A DNA stretch of 64,000 nucleotides from Smittia aterrima (GCA_033063855.1 CP093830.1:8494854-8558853); one strand, 5' to 3'; numbered from the stretch's first letter, positions 1-13,079 are shown. Program-made: numbers and translations. Notes: generated by a model not told the origin, from the letters alone.

Positions 1-318
1 TCAAACTCCTCTACTAGTTAATATCTTAATCTGTTTGGAATTAAACGCAGATGATACAAACAAGCTTTATTGCATTCAATTATTGCAATCGAGAGCTCTT
101 GAAATTATGATTTATGGTTCGCATTTCTTCGTTCGGCCACATTTTCTATGTTTGCAGATGAATTGATTCTCCACAAGAGGAATTTTCCGAATTTATTCCA
201 ACGATGTGATGTAAGATAAATGCATAAAGTCTATTTGTGACTTCGGGGAGAAGTTGCGTTGCCGTTCCATTTGTTGCTTGGGCAAATATTTGACATGTTC
301 ATAAATCTATTTTGATAG
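1..318. other. Presumed intron or non-coding DNA upstream of the possible terminal exon
   Basis: No open frame with coding character is visible. If the exon starting at 319 is real, this stretch is the 3' part of its last intron. Otherwise it is unassigned. Confidence 0.35.
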
Positions 319-521
319 AGGGGACGGATGATGATGATCCGATTTTCGTGCCTCGAATCAATTTGAATCCCTCCTCGATTGCAGTTGACGGTTTCAATTC
401 GATGCCCAGCAATGTCAGAGATGATACAAGTGAGACTCGTTCTGGTCTGGTGGATGCTTCGTCGAAAATTCACCTGGGCGAACTCGCTCGTTTCTGTTGT
501 TCGTGTCTTCGAATGCAATAA
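319..521 (+). CDS. Probable 3'-terminal coding exon of an unidentified gene that begins outside the window
   Basis: An open frame follows a possible splice acceptor (AG at 317-318, or 319-320) and ends at TAA 519-521. The encoded tail has about 67 residues. It starts with an acidic run (TDDDDP), continues with protein-like sequence (VPRINLNPSSIAVDGF) and ends with a cysteine-rich tip (RFCCSCLRMQ). Codon choice resembles the confirmed genes here and is less A/T-driven than chance ORFs nearby. An AATAAA at 517-522 overlaps the stop codon, so the 3' UTR may be very short or another signal may be used. The cysteine cluster at the C-terminus could be palmitoylated in a membrane protein; that is inference. 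I do not recognise the family. A chance ORF cannot be excluded, because the polypyrimidine tract before the acceptor is weak and no upstream exon is visible in the window. Confidence 0.45.
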
Positions 522-524
522 AAC

Positions 525-3500
525 ATCTCTTGAGTAATTTTTGAATGGCAGAAGCTGAAAGCTAATGGTTGTGTATAGTTTCGATCGTGTATTGAATTTA
601 TAATGACAATCGAGGGTTGCCACGTAAATGGACAAAAGAAAATTCTGATGTATCGCATGTCTGAAGATGAAAAAGTATTATGATTCCGTTGAATGATTGT
701 TTCTGTTACCTCTGGCAGCGAGGCGAGCGAATTTGATGTTTAGACGAGTGACAAATGTTCGAAGCATTCACACACACACACACATACAGCTTCAGGCTTT
801 TATTAATTTTGATGTATAACTTTCTATTTTTATTCATCGAGGTGAAACTCATGGAAAACGTTGGAAGGCGAGAGAAAGAAATGTGGGAGTGGGTTGAGGA
901 TTAGAAATCTTCTTAATATTCATAAATATTCATCCGGATGTGAGGAGGGGAATTGGAAGAAGGAGGCGAATATCACTCATTCGAAAATGTGAAAATAAAT
1001 GTTATAAATGACATAAGATTCGTCATCGTCTTTCGTATTTTATTTGTAGTTCGCCTTCTTCCTCTCACTCACTCTCTCGCTCCTCTTCTAAAAGCATACG
1101 TGAATAGAAGTCATGACATTTGTTTGTCATTTCTCGTTCTACTTTCTTAGTTCAAAGTCGAAACCCCCTCGCCATTAAAAATCACAACCATCATCATGTT
1201 GCCCTCAAAGCCAGATAAAAGGAGCAAAACTTTTTCTGTTTTTAATTGCGTTGATAAAAAACGATGAACGAAAGAGACATCACATTATATTCTAGATATT
1301 CCTCCTCGTACGTCGTTCTCGTATGTTTCGTCAAACAACCGGAAAAAAAATCTCGTCTTTGGGAAATTTATGAAAATTTTAATAAATGAACTTTCGAAAG
1401 TTTTTCCTTTTATATCAAACAAAGAAAAGACGAAGCAGCGAGTGGAAACTTCAAAACAATATTTACAAGCAAGAGACTTTGACATGATGCGAGTGAACGA
1501 TATGTTTGAAATGAAATTTTTATCATCATCTGATGAGAAACTTATATTTGTCTTTTGTGCGAAAGAAACAGATTTTCATCAAATTAATTTATTACATCGT
1601 ATTGCAAATATTATTTCGCATCGTCTAACGAGTAGATCCAGATTGAAGCGTCGACGAACCAAGAGTTAAACGATCAACAGAACGGCAACACTAACAAACA
1701 GCAAAGTCTCTCATTTAACTAAGATATTTTTCTTATCAAACTCGCTTATGATGTTTATCAACACATCTTCATCATCGTCACAGCTCGCGGCGCGTCTCCA
1801 CTTTCCTCACAAAAGCAGCAACAACGAGTTTGCAATCGACGGGAAAAAAAGTAAATTAATTTTTAATATTAATTTGAGAAAGTTTGTGCTGTTCATGTTT
1901 GAACAATTTAACAGATGAATCTACGCCACGAAAAAGATATTTTGCGACGTGAAAAGCGAGATAAAATTTAATGTCGAAATGATAATTAGTTTAAATAGAA
2001 ATATTAATATTCGCACATGTTCACCCTAAATCAACAAGTTTCACATCAGAGAACGGGAAATTTATGAGCTAAGGCTTAAGAAAATAAACTTCAAATGTAA
2101 TGGGAATTGAATTCAAAAGGTAAACAACGTGAATTCAATCTAATATTGAGAGCTTTGAGAAGTCTTATCATTTCTTCAGGTCATCGATTTTGGTGAAGTC
2201 ACCTCCAGAATTCCTCTAATTGAGCTTGAACTTTATTGTTTCACAAAACTTTGAAAATGTAATCGTTGAATTAATAACGAGAAGCGCAATCTCTAACTTT
2301 TCGCTCACTCGTGTCATGAGAAAATTGCAAAGCCACAACGCATAAAGTTCAAAGAAATATGATTTCATTATAAATGAGAAATCCTTTCATTTCCATTCGC
2401 CTTTGCGGGACTTGCAGTGTTGATGATGAAGAGCGAGAAATTTTTCAATATTCTAGAGATCCAACGTCTCGTGAAATTTTTTATGAATCGGTTAAGACTT
2501 TTACTTAATTCAGAATATATCACCGAATCGAGATTGCCATCGCGTTGAAGACTTAAGTCTCATTTCAAAATAAAAATGCTGTAAAGCAAAAGCCAAACTC
2601 TCGCCTTCCACGATGTTCTAATTTATTTGACAAGAAATTAATTGGATTTTTCTTCTCGTCTCGAGATCATCGTCTGATTTCATTGCGATGGTTTTCGAGC
2701 ATGTAAATATTTCAGTTGCGGTTTCCTCGGTTGCTCAAAGAATTATCTTGAACAATCAATTTCATGTGAAGATGCTGAGGAAGTTGAAGAAGAAGAACAT
2801 TGCATGTCTTAAATCTCCTGTGAATTTCCTTTCTTCCCCGAGACGAAGCAACAAATTTTTGCATTACACATCACAGTCTCCTCCCTCTCCCGGTAATATC
2901 ATGAACCAATTATTTACGGTATAACGAGAAGGAGAGAAAATTCAAAATGTAAATATTTTCCTATTTTTAAATTTATTGTTTCATTTTCGGTGAAGACTGC
3001 AGAAGAACGGAGAATTAAGGTTTGTTGAGATATCTCTGAGTTATCTTAAATTCTTGAGGATAAACTTTAGCGTGTTCCCAGTTATTTACAATACATTTAG
3101 TTCGTTTGAATGCTTCACCAATTTGCCTTCGCCTCTCGCCTAAGACATTTGATGCGTTATTGGGAATTGCTGAGTTATTGCGCTCCGAAGGATTTTCGTT
3201 CGAAAATAAAAAGTTCATTTCCACACAGAGCAGTTTAGATGATAATATTCAGGGGCTTCAGCTTAGGGATTTATGAGTTCGAGTGCTGTGCAAAAGGAAA
3301 TTTTTGTCGTCGCTCTTTGCAGAAATAAACGAAGACGAGGAAAATAATGGAATAAATGATACGAAAAATAAACATTTTAATTTTAAAACCACCAGAAAAC
3401 ATAAGGATTTCCAATCTTTGAGGGGGGATGAATCGATTTTCAGCAGTTGACTGGGGATTTAGAAGCGAAGCGAATGTTGTTTCTACTCCCCCGCACTGCG

Positions 3501-6500
3501 GTAATGTCTCAATTATAAGCTACGCTCTTGAATAAATCAATTTGATTAACGCGATATGTTTGCTTGTGTCTTACTCCCGGAAGTTTAGTCTCTGACATCA
3601 AACACCGTCGAATCATTTTCGCACCCGCAATCCTCACATTGACGGATGAATTTTTCATGAATTGATTTCGCTGCTTGCGAAAAATGTTCGTTCGCTCCCC
3701 TCAGCCGTGAGAAGAGCGTTCATTCGAAAGTAATATTGCGATTTTTATTTGTGCGAAAATAAAAACTCGTGGGGTGCAACGAGTGAGCGATGTTTGATGT
3801 GAACAGTTCACTTTCTTGCCTTGTCTAATGAAATTTGCGAGAATGTTTGAACGATAATGGAATTTCGGGTGAGAACTTCTATAATTAGATGAGGGGATGG
3901 AGGGACTTGAATAAAAGAAGAAACGAGCATCGAAATATCAATCGAGGAGGATATTAAATTTACACGATGTTATTGGCATTAACATATTCGTTACTTGCGA
4001 GGGTTGTTTGCAGAAGTAAACCGCAAATTACACATGAAAAGACAAACACAGAGATCGAGAAGGAACATTTTTCAACTCAATTCCGCTTTTAAACTTTAGT
4101 AAATTTGATTCCGTCGAATTGCGTTGTGATTTCTTTCGACTTTGATGTTTTTCTTTCGAAGTAAGACAACTCGAGAGTGATGGATCGCTGCTTTGATATC
4201 TGGAATTCAAGCACACATTTCACCTCGAGAGAGAGTGGGATGTGACGAACGTGATTTGAAAGCGAGATTTGGCAGCCTCTTTCGCTTATCATTCTCCTCG
4301 GAATGAACGAAAGATTTCCAAATTTAACTTTAATGATTTCCATTTGAGGTTTTGACACGAATGCATTGTTGATGTCACAAACACTCGGTTGCAATTTCGA
4401 GGTGAGCTGTAATCGATTGTCGCACGTCACAACTCGCAAATGCAAAGAGCGATACATAAATTATAATCAAGGCGTGATGTTTGCATGGTTCAAACTCTTT
4501 CTCGATGCCGCATTAGGAAAATCAATTCCATTAATGACCTTTCAAATTACGGCGGCCAAGCGAGGAAAGCAAATATTTGCTTTAAAATTCACGTCGCTTT
4601 GAGATTCCAATATCGCGATAAGCTCACGCGAATAACAAATGGCATGTTCTTAAAATATATTTATGCTCGTTCGGTCAGTAAATATTATTTATTTTATCGA
4701 TTGACATGGAAAATCCGGCTCAGCAATCAGGCGATTTGAATCTAATTGAGAAGTTTGCATGCAATCTATCGAGCGAAGGGGTTGAAGACTTTTACGATCG
4801 ACGCGTTACTCGAATGTTCTTCAATTTCATTTTCATAAATAACTAAGATTGCCAACAAACTATTTCTGCTGAAATATTTATTCATGAAGATGATAATCAA
4901 AAATATTCAAATCGACATGAACGAGAACAATTTCGTGATGGAAAATTTTTCAATATTTTTAATAATCTTTGTTCTACTCCCAAGCCAAATCGTATATGAC
5001 AAATCATAAAAAGATAAAATTGCGCGTTCAGTCTTCTCTGCTCGACCGACAAATATTTTTGGCATTTTACATGTAAATTCAATATTCTTTTCTCTCTTGA
5101 AGTTATTCACATTTCAAATGAAAGCTGAGACGTGTATTGAGTGAATTGTTATGGTCGCATCACATCTCCTGACTACGAACTTCTTTATCTGTCATAAAAC
5201 CCGATAAAAGAATGACAATAAATATTTTTTCATCTCTCGAACAGCAACGGAAACATTCACAAAACATATTCATGCATAAATACGCTGTCTCATCCCCAAA
5301 TCAAATAAAAAATGAATAATCTTTAACGGAGAAGATGGATTTTGTGTGAGAGAGGGAGGAGAAAGCCAATATGTAAAGTACACCATGAGATCTTTTAGTA
5401 TCTGCTTTGAGAGTATGTGGATAACATAGCTTCGAGCGAGAAGCTAATAAAAAATCTAAAAATTGTCTTTTTATGCAAAATGATTCGAGCAGCGGTTTGA
5501 GATTTTTTTTTACGATTGTTGCTGGGCAGATGAAGCTCGACGACTCTTGACGTTCAAAGGAAATTCTCAATTTTCCGATTTCTATCGCAAATTGCTCGAC
5601 ACTCAAATCTATAATTCATTGAAGCTCAACTCCCAAAAGACTCATAACAACATCAGCAATTTCTCTCGTTCCCAATCGTTTAATTAAACATCTCCAAATG
5701 AATCGAATAATCTGCTCCATCCTCGATACTCGTTCACACCGTGTGTGGTGTGTCCGAGTGAGTAAATTTTTAATTTACCAATTAAACAATTTAACATAAA
5801 TCAAGTCGGAATAATCAACTTTGAAATTTAATTATTAATCCAAGCACTCACACGCAGCCAAATCCACAAAATTTATTGCATTCACACTTCAAACTCGAAT
5901 TCTCTGAATCGAATGTGTTGACGAAGGTTTGCATGTTCACTTGTCGACGACGACGACCTCACATTGATGTATCGTTTAAATCTAAAATTCAATTTTTGCC
6001 TCTGCTTGTTTGGAATGCCATTCATCTCGTCATCTCCCGCGCTGCCGTTGCGAAACCAATCTATTTGTTGATTTTATGCAACATAACGGCAGCTTTTAGC
6101 CGACAGGCAGCGAAAAAAGGGTTGGAATTACATTTTTCGCACCGCTTCATAAATTATGTCGCTTTTCATTTCACGCATCATCAAACGACATAGCCATCCA
6201 CTGTCGAAATGTTTTTCAGATCGCTGCAGTTTCTATTGCGGAAGAGCCTGCTTCCCAATGATTCTTGTTTGCGAAGGAAGGAAACTACTTCCTTTCGTAC
6301 TTCAACCGATAGCGCCTCGTCGATTGTCTTTGTTTACATTAATTAAAGTTTATTATCGCAGAAAGTTTCCTTGCAACAAATAAACCTTCGTCGGCTTGTA
6401 AATCCTCGCTCGTTGCTTCTTCGCAAATTTATAATCTTAATTCCATTCCAATTAATTGAACCGCTTTCAAGACATAAATAAATTAAAGTTTGGTGTGTGT

Positions 6501-8456
6501 TTGATATTAGATTTCTTCTTCCATGCCGACAGAATCCAAATGTGAGCAGGAGAAAGTTTCGTCTTTGCAATTGAGAACTGTAAGTTTGCCATTATTTTCA
6601 GGAAATTTACTATTTTCGCCTCTTATTAAATGGAAATCTAATCTTCGGGATGGGAAAACTTTGCATCGAGTTCATCTTTGGTTTAATTGTGTGTAGACGT
6701 CGCTTTATCTTAGTCTTGAAAATGGGAAAACGAAACTTCTAATTAGAAAACAAAGAAAACTTTCCTTTCGAATGCACTGAACTTGAAACTAAAGACTTCC
6801 TCTCTTTGATTTCCTGGAAGAATCTTCATAGTCAAATTGAATTTAATTCCGTTAGTCCCAGCTCAGTCAGAGAATTGATTGACTCTCATGAATCTTTTTC
6901 CTTTTGCATAATAATCCAGCGAGAAAACTTGGTCATTTCACAGTCGGAGAACATTCGAGACAAATCAATTGAATAAATTGTTTGATTTAATAAATTTTCT
7001 TGTACTTTACGTCAAGAGATTTTCTTTTCCTTTCGGGTTTTCTGTTGGAAATAAAAAATTGTGATCCTTGAAAAATGCTTTTGAGGGTGAATTTGTAATG
7101 AGAGGATTTCGCCATGCAAGGGACGTCTATGACTTTTGCTGAGTTTCTCGCTTTGAATTTGAATAAAAAATGAAAATACGAGTCACCAAACTGGTCAAGG
7201 AAGCCTTTTACGAATGAAAGGCGATTTTTCTAGTGAAAGGAACTCTCCTTTAAGAATATTGGATAATTTTCGAGTGTTTTTATGCAAGACGAGGTTAGAG
7301 TATCAAGTTGAGATGAATGAATAGGAAATTTATTACAGGATTGTAAGTGAATTATTTCATCGAGTGGAAGGAGTTGATTGGGGGGTGGGTTCAAGCAATT
7401 GGCTTAAGAAGACAGGACAATCATGATTTTAAATTAATTTCATTGACAAGAAAGATCGAGAACGTGAGGGAGGAGAATATTTCATTCTCATTCAGTTTCG
7501 TTCTCTACTAATTCAACTTCAATCCTTAAACGAACGAAAAGGTTTATAAAAAAATGCACAACGAAGTCTCAGGCTTGAAAATAAATTTCAATTAATTACC
7601 TCGTTTAATTGGAAAGCATCATAAATTTAATTTTGCGTTGAAGTAAAGATAATACAGAAATATTAAATGTTAATTTTAATCTTGGCCTTCCTAGGCAGTG
7701 GATTCGCTAACGTTTCGACTCAACCTGACTCTTATTTGAATTCAAGTGTCCTCCAGTTTCCGACGACAACGACGACTTCATTTATATGACTCGAGCAACA
7801 GACAATAATTCACAATTTACATTTCTTCCTTGCCAGCGAATCGAAAAAACTCTTTTAATTACCCGCGCCTGAGACGCGATCTCCTCTTGACGCTCTTCAT
7901 GTTCGCTGGGACTCTTTGTCTCCGGCTTTGTCTCGTACTCTCTCTTCCGCCATAAAAGTGGCAACTCATTTAATTGTAGTTTATGTTCAATTTTCCCAGG
8001 ATATTACATTTTTAAACAAAAAATAAATAATGAAAACATTTCTCCTTTAGCTTTGATAACAGCAAACTTTTCTCTCCGTCCTGACATTCCGCTGATTCCT
8101 TTTGCACAAAAAAGCAAGCGAGCACAATAATTTCAAAAGAAAATTATGGAGAGTTCTGAATAATTATGATACATGAGGAAGTTTGTTTGTTTGTTGTTCT
8201 TCATGTACGAAATAAACTAATGTGATAACAGACTTATGAGATAATTAAGTGAGAGCGTCACGTCGTCATTTTGCAAAGCCGAATTCTTTACTCATCCGTG
8301 AGTTCTGAAACTGTCCCCGTGCATTTTTATTTTGTAATTAAAAATTCATGGAATGTTCGGAGCGACAAACACTCCATCTCTCGCATGAGAATACATCGCT
8401 GGAATTTCCGAGATAATAGAAAAATTATTAGTCCTTTGAAACCGAGGAGAAAACAC
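525..8456. other. Gene-poor region, no supportable gene
   Basis: Open frames here are 60-122 codons long. They are dominated by A/T-rich codons and lack paired splice signals, promoter elements or recognisable domains, as expected by chance in AT-rich DNA. The longest is a 122-codon frame on the - strand at 4089-4457. A frame of about 99 codons at 1370-1669 (+) starts with ATG but has no other support. The stretch contains a CA dinucleotide run at 769-784. Long introns, enhancers or non-coding transcripts cannot be excluded. Confidence 0.55.
769..784. repeat. CA dinucleotide microsatellite
   Basis: Eight CA units in a row, followed by a TACA variant. A simple repeat that is probably polymorphic in length. 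Confidence 0.85.
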
Positions 8457-8507
8457 TTTATTGCATGATAAAAATGAAAGCAACACGATTGCGCAACTTG
8501 AGCGAAA

Positions 8508-8913
8508 CTAAGCGACGGTGTTGACGACTGGATATTGTGGTCGTGAGAGGACTTGACCGCCTTGCGATTGATTCTTCTTCCCATGAATTACTTTACAGAT
8601 ACAACACCAACATCCACAGCAACAAATGAAAATGATTAAGAGAAAGCCAGTGACGATCCAGCCGAGAATTTTCCCGAACTTGCTCAAAGACTCGAGGCAT
8701 TCGTCGCCTGTTAGATTTCGATTATTGATAACGCATGTCAACTCAAGTTCAGTGTAGTTCGTAGTTATATTTGCTGGACGATTGTCGACTTCTCCACGGA
8801 TTAAAGCAGTGAAGAAAATCACGAGAAGAGGTGTTGCGATGATGAATCTAGAAAACAACGGAAATTAGAAGTAATCGTGAAATAATTGTTAAACAAGCTC
8901 ACCTCGCAATCAT
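8508..8913 (-). CDS. Small type I membrane protein with cysteine-rich membrane segment, unknown family
   Basis: Two exons: 8913-8903 (ATG plus 8 nt) and 8847-8508, separated by a 55-nt GT-AG intron (8902-8848). Splicing gives a 116-residue protein. Residues 1-22 form a signal peptide (MIARFIIATPLLVIFF...). A short ectodomain of about 40 residues has two cysteines (42, 54) and three N-glycosylation sequons (N30, N34, N48). One transmembrane helix spans about 64-90 and ends in a remarkable cluster (CCCGCWCCIC, 79-88), likely palmitoylated or metal-binding. The cytosolic tail is basic, then ends in a proline/tyrosine motif (RPQYPVV). The layout recalls Shisa-like adaptor proteins (ectodomain, one helix, PY-rich tail), but the ectodomain has far fewer cysteines, so the family is not assigned. 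A polyadenylation signal (AATAAA on the - strand) lies at 8457-8462. The initiator plus DPE promoter supports this start. Confidence 0.85.
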
Positions 8914-8928
8914 TTTGATTCGCAATGT

Positions 8929-8964
8929 AATGTCCACTTTCAATGCTTCTCCGTCCTCAACTGA
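8929..8964 (-). promoter_or_regulatory. TATA-less core promoter: initiator plus DPE
   Basis: On the - strand a TCAGTT initiator occupies 8964-8959, with the presumed +1 A at 8962. A GGACAT downstream promoter element lies at 8935-8930, exactly +28 to +33, and matches the RGWYVT consensus at all six positions. No TATA box is seen about 30 nt upstream. The predicted 5' UTR is about 49 nt. Confidence 0.65.
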
Positions 8965-8969
8965 GAGTG

Positions 8970-11900
8970 CACTCATCGATTATGAATGTCTACTGGTATG
9001 TCGTGTCTCATTCACATTAGAATATCGACTTTGACGCCAACTGCAGTAATCACTTTGACATGCATTTCATCAACCGACAGCCGAGTTTCGATCGATAAAA
9101 TATTTATGAAAGTTTAAACTTATTAAGTGTCGCTTCAGTCACACGACAAGGAAAGTTGCTACAAACAATCGCAAGGAATTTCTTAACAAACTCTAAGGCC
9201 AAGACTCAACTTGACGAGGGTTCTTACTCAACAAGAATCGAAAATTTCTATTCACATGATGAAACAAAAGTGTTGAATATTGGACGCAAAAGATTGAGAA
9301 CTGACCAGAAAGTTTTCTTTCTCAAGTGCCCAAGTGTTTCGACAACAATTGCGGCTTGGCAACTTCCGAAAGGGGTTGCAGAACTTAATGGGAAAACAAT
9401 GGAAAAGTTTTCGATCGTTTTACAATTCAAATTATATTAAATAGTTTGAACAAGGGACGAAGGAAATTGCGGTGAAGGAAAACAGAAAATTTTACGTTTT
9501 TTGTCACTTGCATCGACCCACAGCCATTCCCACATCAATTTGCGATGAATAATTCATGTTTGTGTCCACTCAATCGCCTTCTTTCTTCAAACTTGATCGA
9601 AATGTCAGTTGAACTGGTCAGAATTTCCGAAATTGCTTTTCTTATTTGGTCGCGACGAGTGGCGACATTCTTTAAGACGACTTCTGTTTCTTTGATATTA
9701 CAAAGTCCAATAAGTTTATTTTTAAAACTGTCGCTCCAAAAAATCTTCAAGAAACCCAAAATCAATCAACAGAAATTCCACAGTCCGTTGTTCTTAAAAT
9801 AGCCTCCTCGCTATACTTGGAAATCAACTCGTGAGAATCAATAATTCCAAAAATAAACTTTCGTAACAGTTCCTTTCACCAGAGTGAAGACCGTAAAGGG
9901 AAATTTCTGCTTTTCCTTTGAGTAAAAAACATCGCAAAAGTTATTTTTAGACTTCGCGTTCGACGAGAGTTGAATCATCTCTTTCTCTCTCTCGCTGGGC
10001 GCAATAAATTTTCGAAGTCTGATGAACGACGCCGCTTACTAATGAGTTTAAATTCCTCAACGGCGACAAATATCTGCGATGAATTAATTTCTTTGGGTTC
10101 TGATTCGATAGCGTTAAGCGACTTCTTTGGTCATTAAGCACGATTAGGAATACGAAACTGCACAGCCAAGGACGACGATGGTGATGAATAAAACTGTCAA
10201 ATAAACGATTTCCGCCATTTGAGATCATGAAATCCTCCTGAGGATTCTAAAGCGCGGTAATTTCTGTGAGCTTAGCTTAAAGCTGATGATGACATGTTCC
10301 CTCAACATCGCGAGAAATTAATTTCAACGGATTAAAGTCGCGAACTCTGAAGACACAAAAGTTTTGTTTTTCACGTTTTCGTGACTTTGCATTTTTATGT
10401 CGCGAAATAAATTTTAAGTTTTGAGGTGCCGCTCGATCAAACGTTGATCCAAATATTTTTTATTGTGATCGGCGCTAAACTCTAACGATGACTGAAGCGA
10501 CGAAACTTAAAAATCTGTCGCCAACTTAACGGCACATTCGCGTATCGCGGTGATTTTCTGGTTATCAATAACAACACTATTCTCGCCTTGCGTTCGCCAG
10601 CTAATGTTTGTTTTGGCCCCGAAATTCTCCGCGAAGTTCCGGCTTTGACGTCTGCTCCATAACAAAATACCAATCGACTGTTTCTCATTCCACCGAAATG
10701 ACTTTTCCTCTTCTTCTGCTCTTAACAAAAATAAAATGTTTTCTCGAAAAATTCTTCAGCAAGCGTCATCAAAATTAAGAATTCATTAAAAAAATTAATA
10801 ATGCAATCCCAAGATTCCCCGCTGATCTCAGAGGACGATCTAGAACAAATGCATTAAGGTCAAGCAAAGGAACCATAAAAGCAACGACGTCAATAAACGA
10901 AATGTGTCATCAATATCAAAGAATTTTTAAACTGATAACAATCAGACGCCACAAAGATCTCGAAAAAGCCGGTTAAATTGTTTTCACGTTCCAAATGACG
11001 TAAAATCCAAATTTGGCTTTGTTTACATTTTTCTCTTCGCGGCTTTTTAATCCCTTGCTCTTGCTAGCGAAAGAAAAAGGTGAAACGGCTTAACAAATTC
11101 TTCCCGAGCTATAGTTTATTTCTGGTGGTTGGTCGAAAGGTATTTTTAGATTGTTTGACGCGCACCCGATCTGCCAGTTTTAAATTCCTTTTTCGCGACG
11201 GTTTTGCATAATCGCGGTTTTTTATGTTTTGCCATTTTCTCTTTTTACCTCGCGGCTTGATTAAATTGGCGCCGAAATTATTGCCTCGAAATTCAAAAAA
11301 TGAATCAATCAGACATTAGAGAAGATCCTGGTCTGGAGACAAGGTTTTTAATTATTCGGGAATGGCGAGTGACGTGAGCTGGATTTGTTTTCTTTCCAAC
11401 AAAAAAACGTGTAAAGATCGTTTGAAGTTCGAGGCTACAATCAAAAATTCGTTCACTCTAAGTCGCATAAGCTGAGGTCATTGAATAGCATCCGATCGAG
11501 TTTCGTCATCAAAATCAAGTTTCGATTTGCCTGTCAATGAACTAACGCATTTGTTTTGAACTTTATTACATCAGAGCCTTCCTGTCCATTCAAGGCTACA
11601 TCGCAAAACTAAGACGACTTTATCCCGAAAAAATTTAGAAAAGACGCAAAAGCCTTAACTCCCCTAGACGTAAACAAAAAGTTGTCTGTCCAACCTTAGA
11701 GTGGAAAAGTCTATAAATTAAATATTCATGTGTTCTGTGGATCCAATTATAACAGTCGCCCTAACTGATTTATCAATAACAACAAATATGATGTCATCGC
11801 TCTTGTTGATTCATAAAACTTTTGAGATTTACTATCGCAACGTGGTCGGTAACGTGTGACGTCGATCGATTGATTTAAACTATGGAATAAAGCCATTCAA

Positions 11901-12180
11901 TAATAGCCGCTTTAATTTTCCATCCAATTCCGGTTCCATAAAGTGCGCGCAACGATAACAGCGTGGCTCGTTCTTCTCTTCTTCTATCAATTGATCAATA
12001 AAAAAAATCCGAACAAAAACTTGTTTAAATATTTTTGACTCTTCGCTACCAAAGAATCCAGAAATTTCTCTCGCTCGTGTTTTTCTTATTTTTTTTTTGA
12101 TGTTTACGGTTTTGTTGTTTTTTTTTCTTGGACGAGATCGAATCCTCGCTTTTCGTCCAAGTTGTGCAAGCTCCGCTCAA
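8970..12180. other. Intergenic region, no supportable gene
   Basis: Short open frames on both strands lack domains and splice logic; one at 9947-10228 (-) encodes an Arg/Glu run that simply reflects a CT repeat. This interval separates two promoters that fire away from each other, so it may hold regulatory DNA for both. No specific site is claimed. Confidence 0.5.
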
Positions 12181-12183
12181 TAA

Positions 12184-12223
12184 TATAAAAGAGACGCGAT
12201 CGCTGAATATTTCGAACAGTTTC
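12184..12223 (+). promoter_or_regulatory. TATA box and initiator of the 12.3-kb secreted-protein gene
   Basis: TATAAAAG begins at 12184, and an ACAGTT initiator follows with its A at 12218, 34 nt downstream. The predicted 5' UTR runs from about 12218 to 12356 (about 139 nt) without an obvious intron. Confidence 0.7.
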
Positions 12224-12356
12224 TGATAACTCTCGGAAAGCGAAAGATCAACGTGAACAAAAAAATTAAATATTTTCTTGCCTAAAAAAAACTTTAAGTG
12301 TTAACACAAATCAAAAGCAAATCAATAAGGAAGCCAACAGACTAAATCGAATTATA

Positions 12357-12863
12357 ATGCAGATCAAAGTCTTCGCAACACTTGCCGTAAGTGTTGATGA
12401 CAGTCATTATCACCTCAATAAATTTATTAATTATTTATTTCTCACCTCACAGATGATGGCTCTGATTAACATCTCATCAGCACAGAAGGATGCAAAAATT
12501 AGTCTTCTCGATCGTAAATTCCGCACACGCGTTTCACTTCAAGACACCGCATTCACATTCAGTCATGTGGTCGATGGGGTTGAATTGGGATGCTATGGAT
12601 ATATTAAAGACGGCTACCCATTCAAGATGTACTATGTCTTTGACGAGAAGGATTACCGTTTCATTACCACAACCATGCGATTCCAGGTTCATCCACCAAG
12701 CGCTAAGAAACGGTAAGTTCGATCTCATTTCTGATTTAAATTGATTTGCAATTCTAATCGACGCCTCTTTAACTATAGATTCGCAATCCTCACACCTCGT
12801 GGTAAAGCCGATAAAGAAAAGACGACTTCAGACGTGCTTCGCTATCCCGAGGAATGTCTTTAA
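12357..12863 (+). CDS. Small secreted protein with a degenerate Rebers-Riddiford-like (cuticle) domain
   Basis: Three exons, 12357-12386, 12453-12712 and 12779-12863, with introns of 66 nt (in frame, phase 0) and 66 nt (phase 2). The product has 124 residues. Residues 1-20 form a signal peptide, with likely cleavage after NISSA. The central part has the spacing of an insect chitin-binding cuticle domain: FTFSHVVDG, then GCYGYIKDG (56-64), then YYVFDEKDYRF (70-80), comparable to the G-Y-Y-x-D-x-x-G and Y-x-A-D-x-x-G-Y pattern of cuticle proteins. The canonical alanine and glycine of the second motif are replaced. The tail is basic (SAKKR...RGKADKEK). A structural cuticle or other extracellular role is inferred from this weak similarity. 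An AATAAA near 13067 may end the transcript. Another secreted beta-rich family remains possible. Confidence 0.85.
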
Positions 12864-13079
12864 GTCATCAACAGCACTGAAACATCATCAAACATTCCAG
12901 CTCGCCCTCATCACCGTGATATTTTTAAATCTTCAATTCGCCGTCTTCAATGAAGTCTCCATTCATCAACGGCACTTTTCTTTTGCATAAAAAGTAAAAC
13001 ACTCTTTGCCAATATGAAGAAATTAAGTTTAGCTTTAAGACTTTTGATTAAGAAATCAAATCGAATAAATATTTATTTT

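Noticed and set aside
1370..1669. ATG-started 99-codon frame on the + strand
   Set aside because: A/T-driven codons, no domain and no promoter; ends in an Arg/Lys-rich tail of low information.
4089..4457. 122-codon frame on the - strand
   Set aside because: One of the longer frames in the left part, but composition is chance-like, no domain, no promoter or splice signals, and + strand frames overlap it.
9947..10228. 93-codon frame with an RERERD stretch
   Set aside because: The charged stretch is only a CT dinucleotide repeat read in frame.
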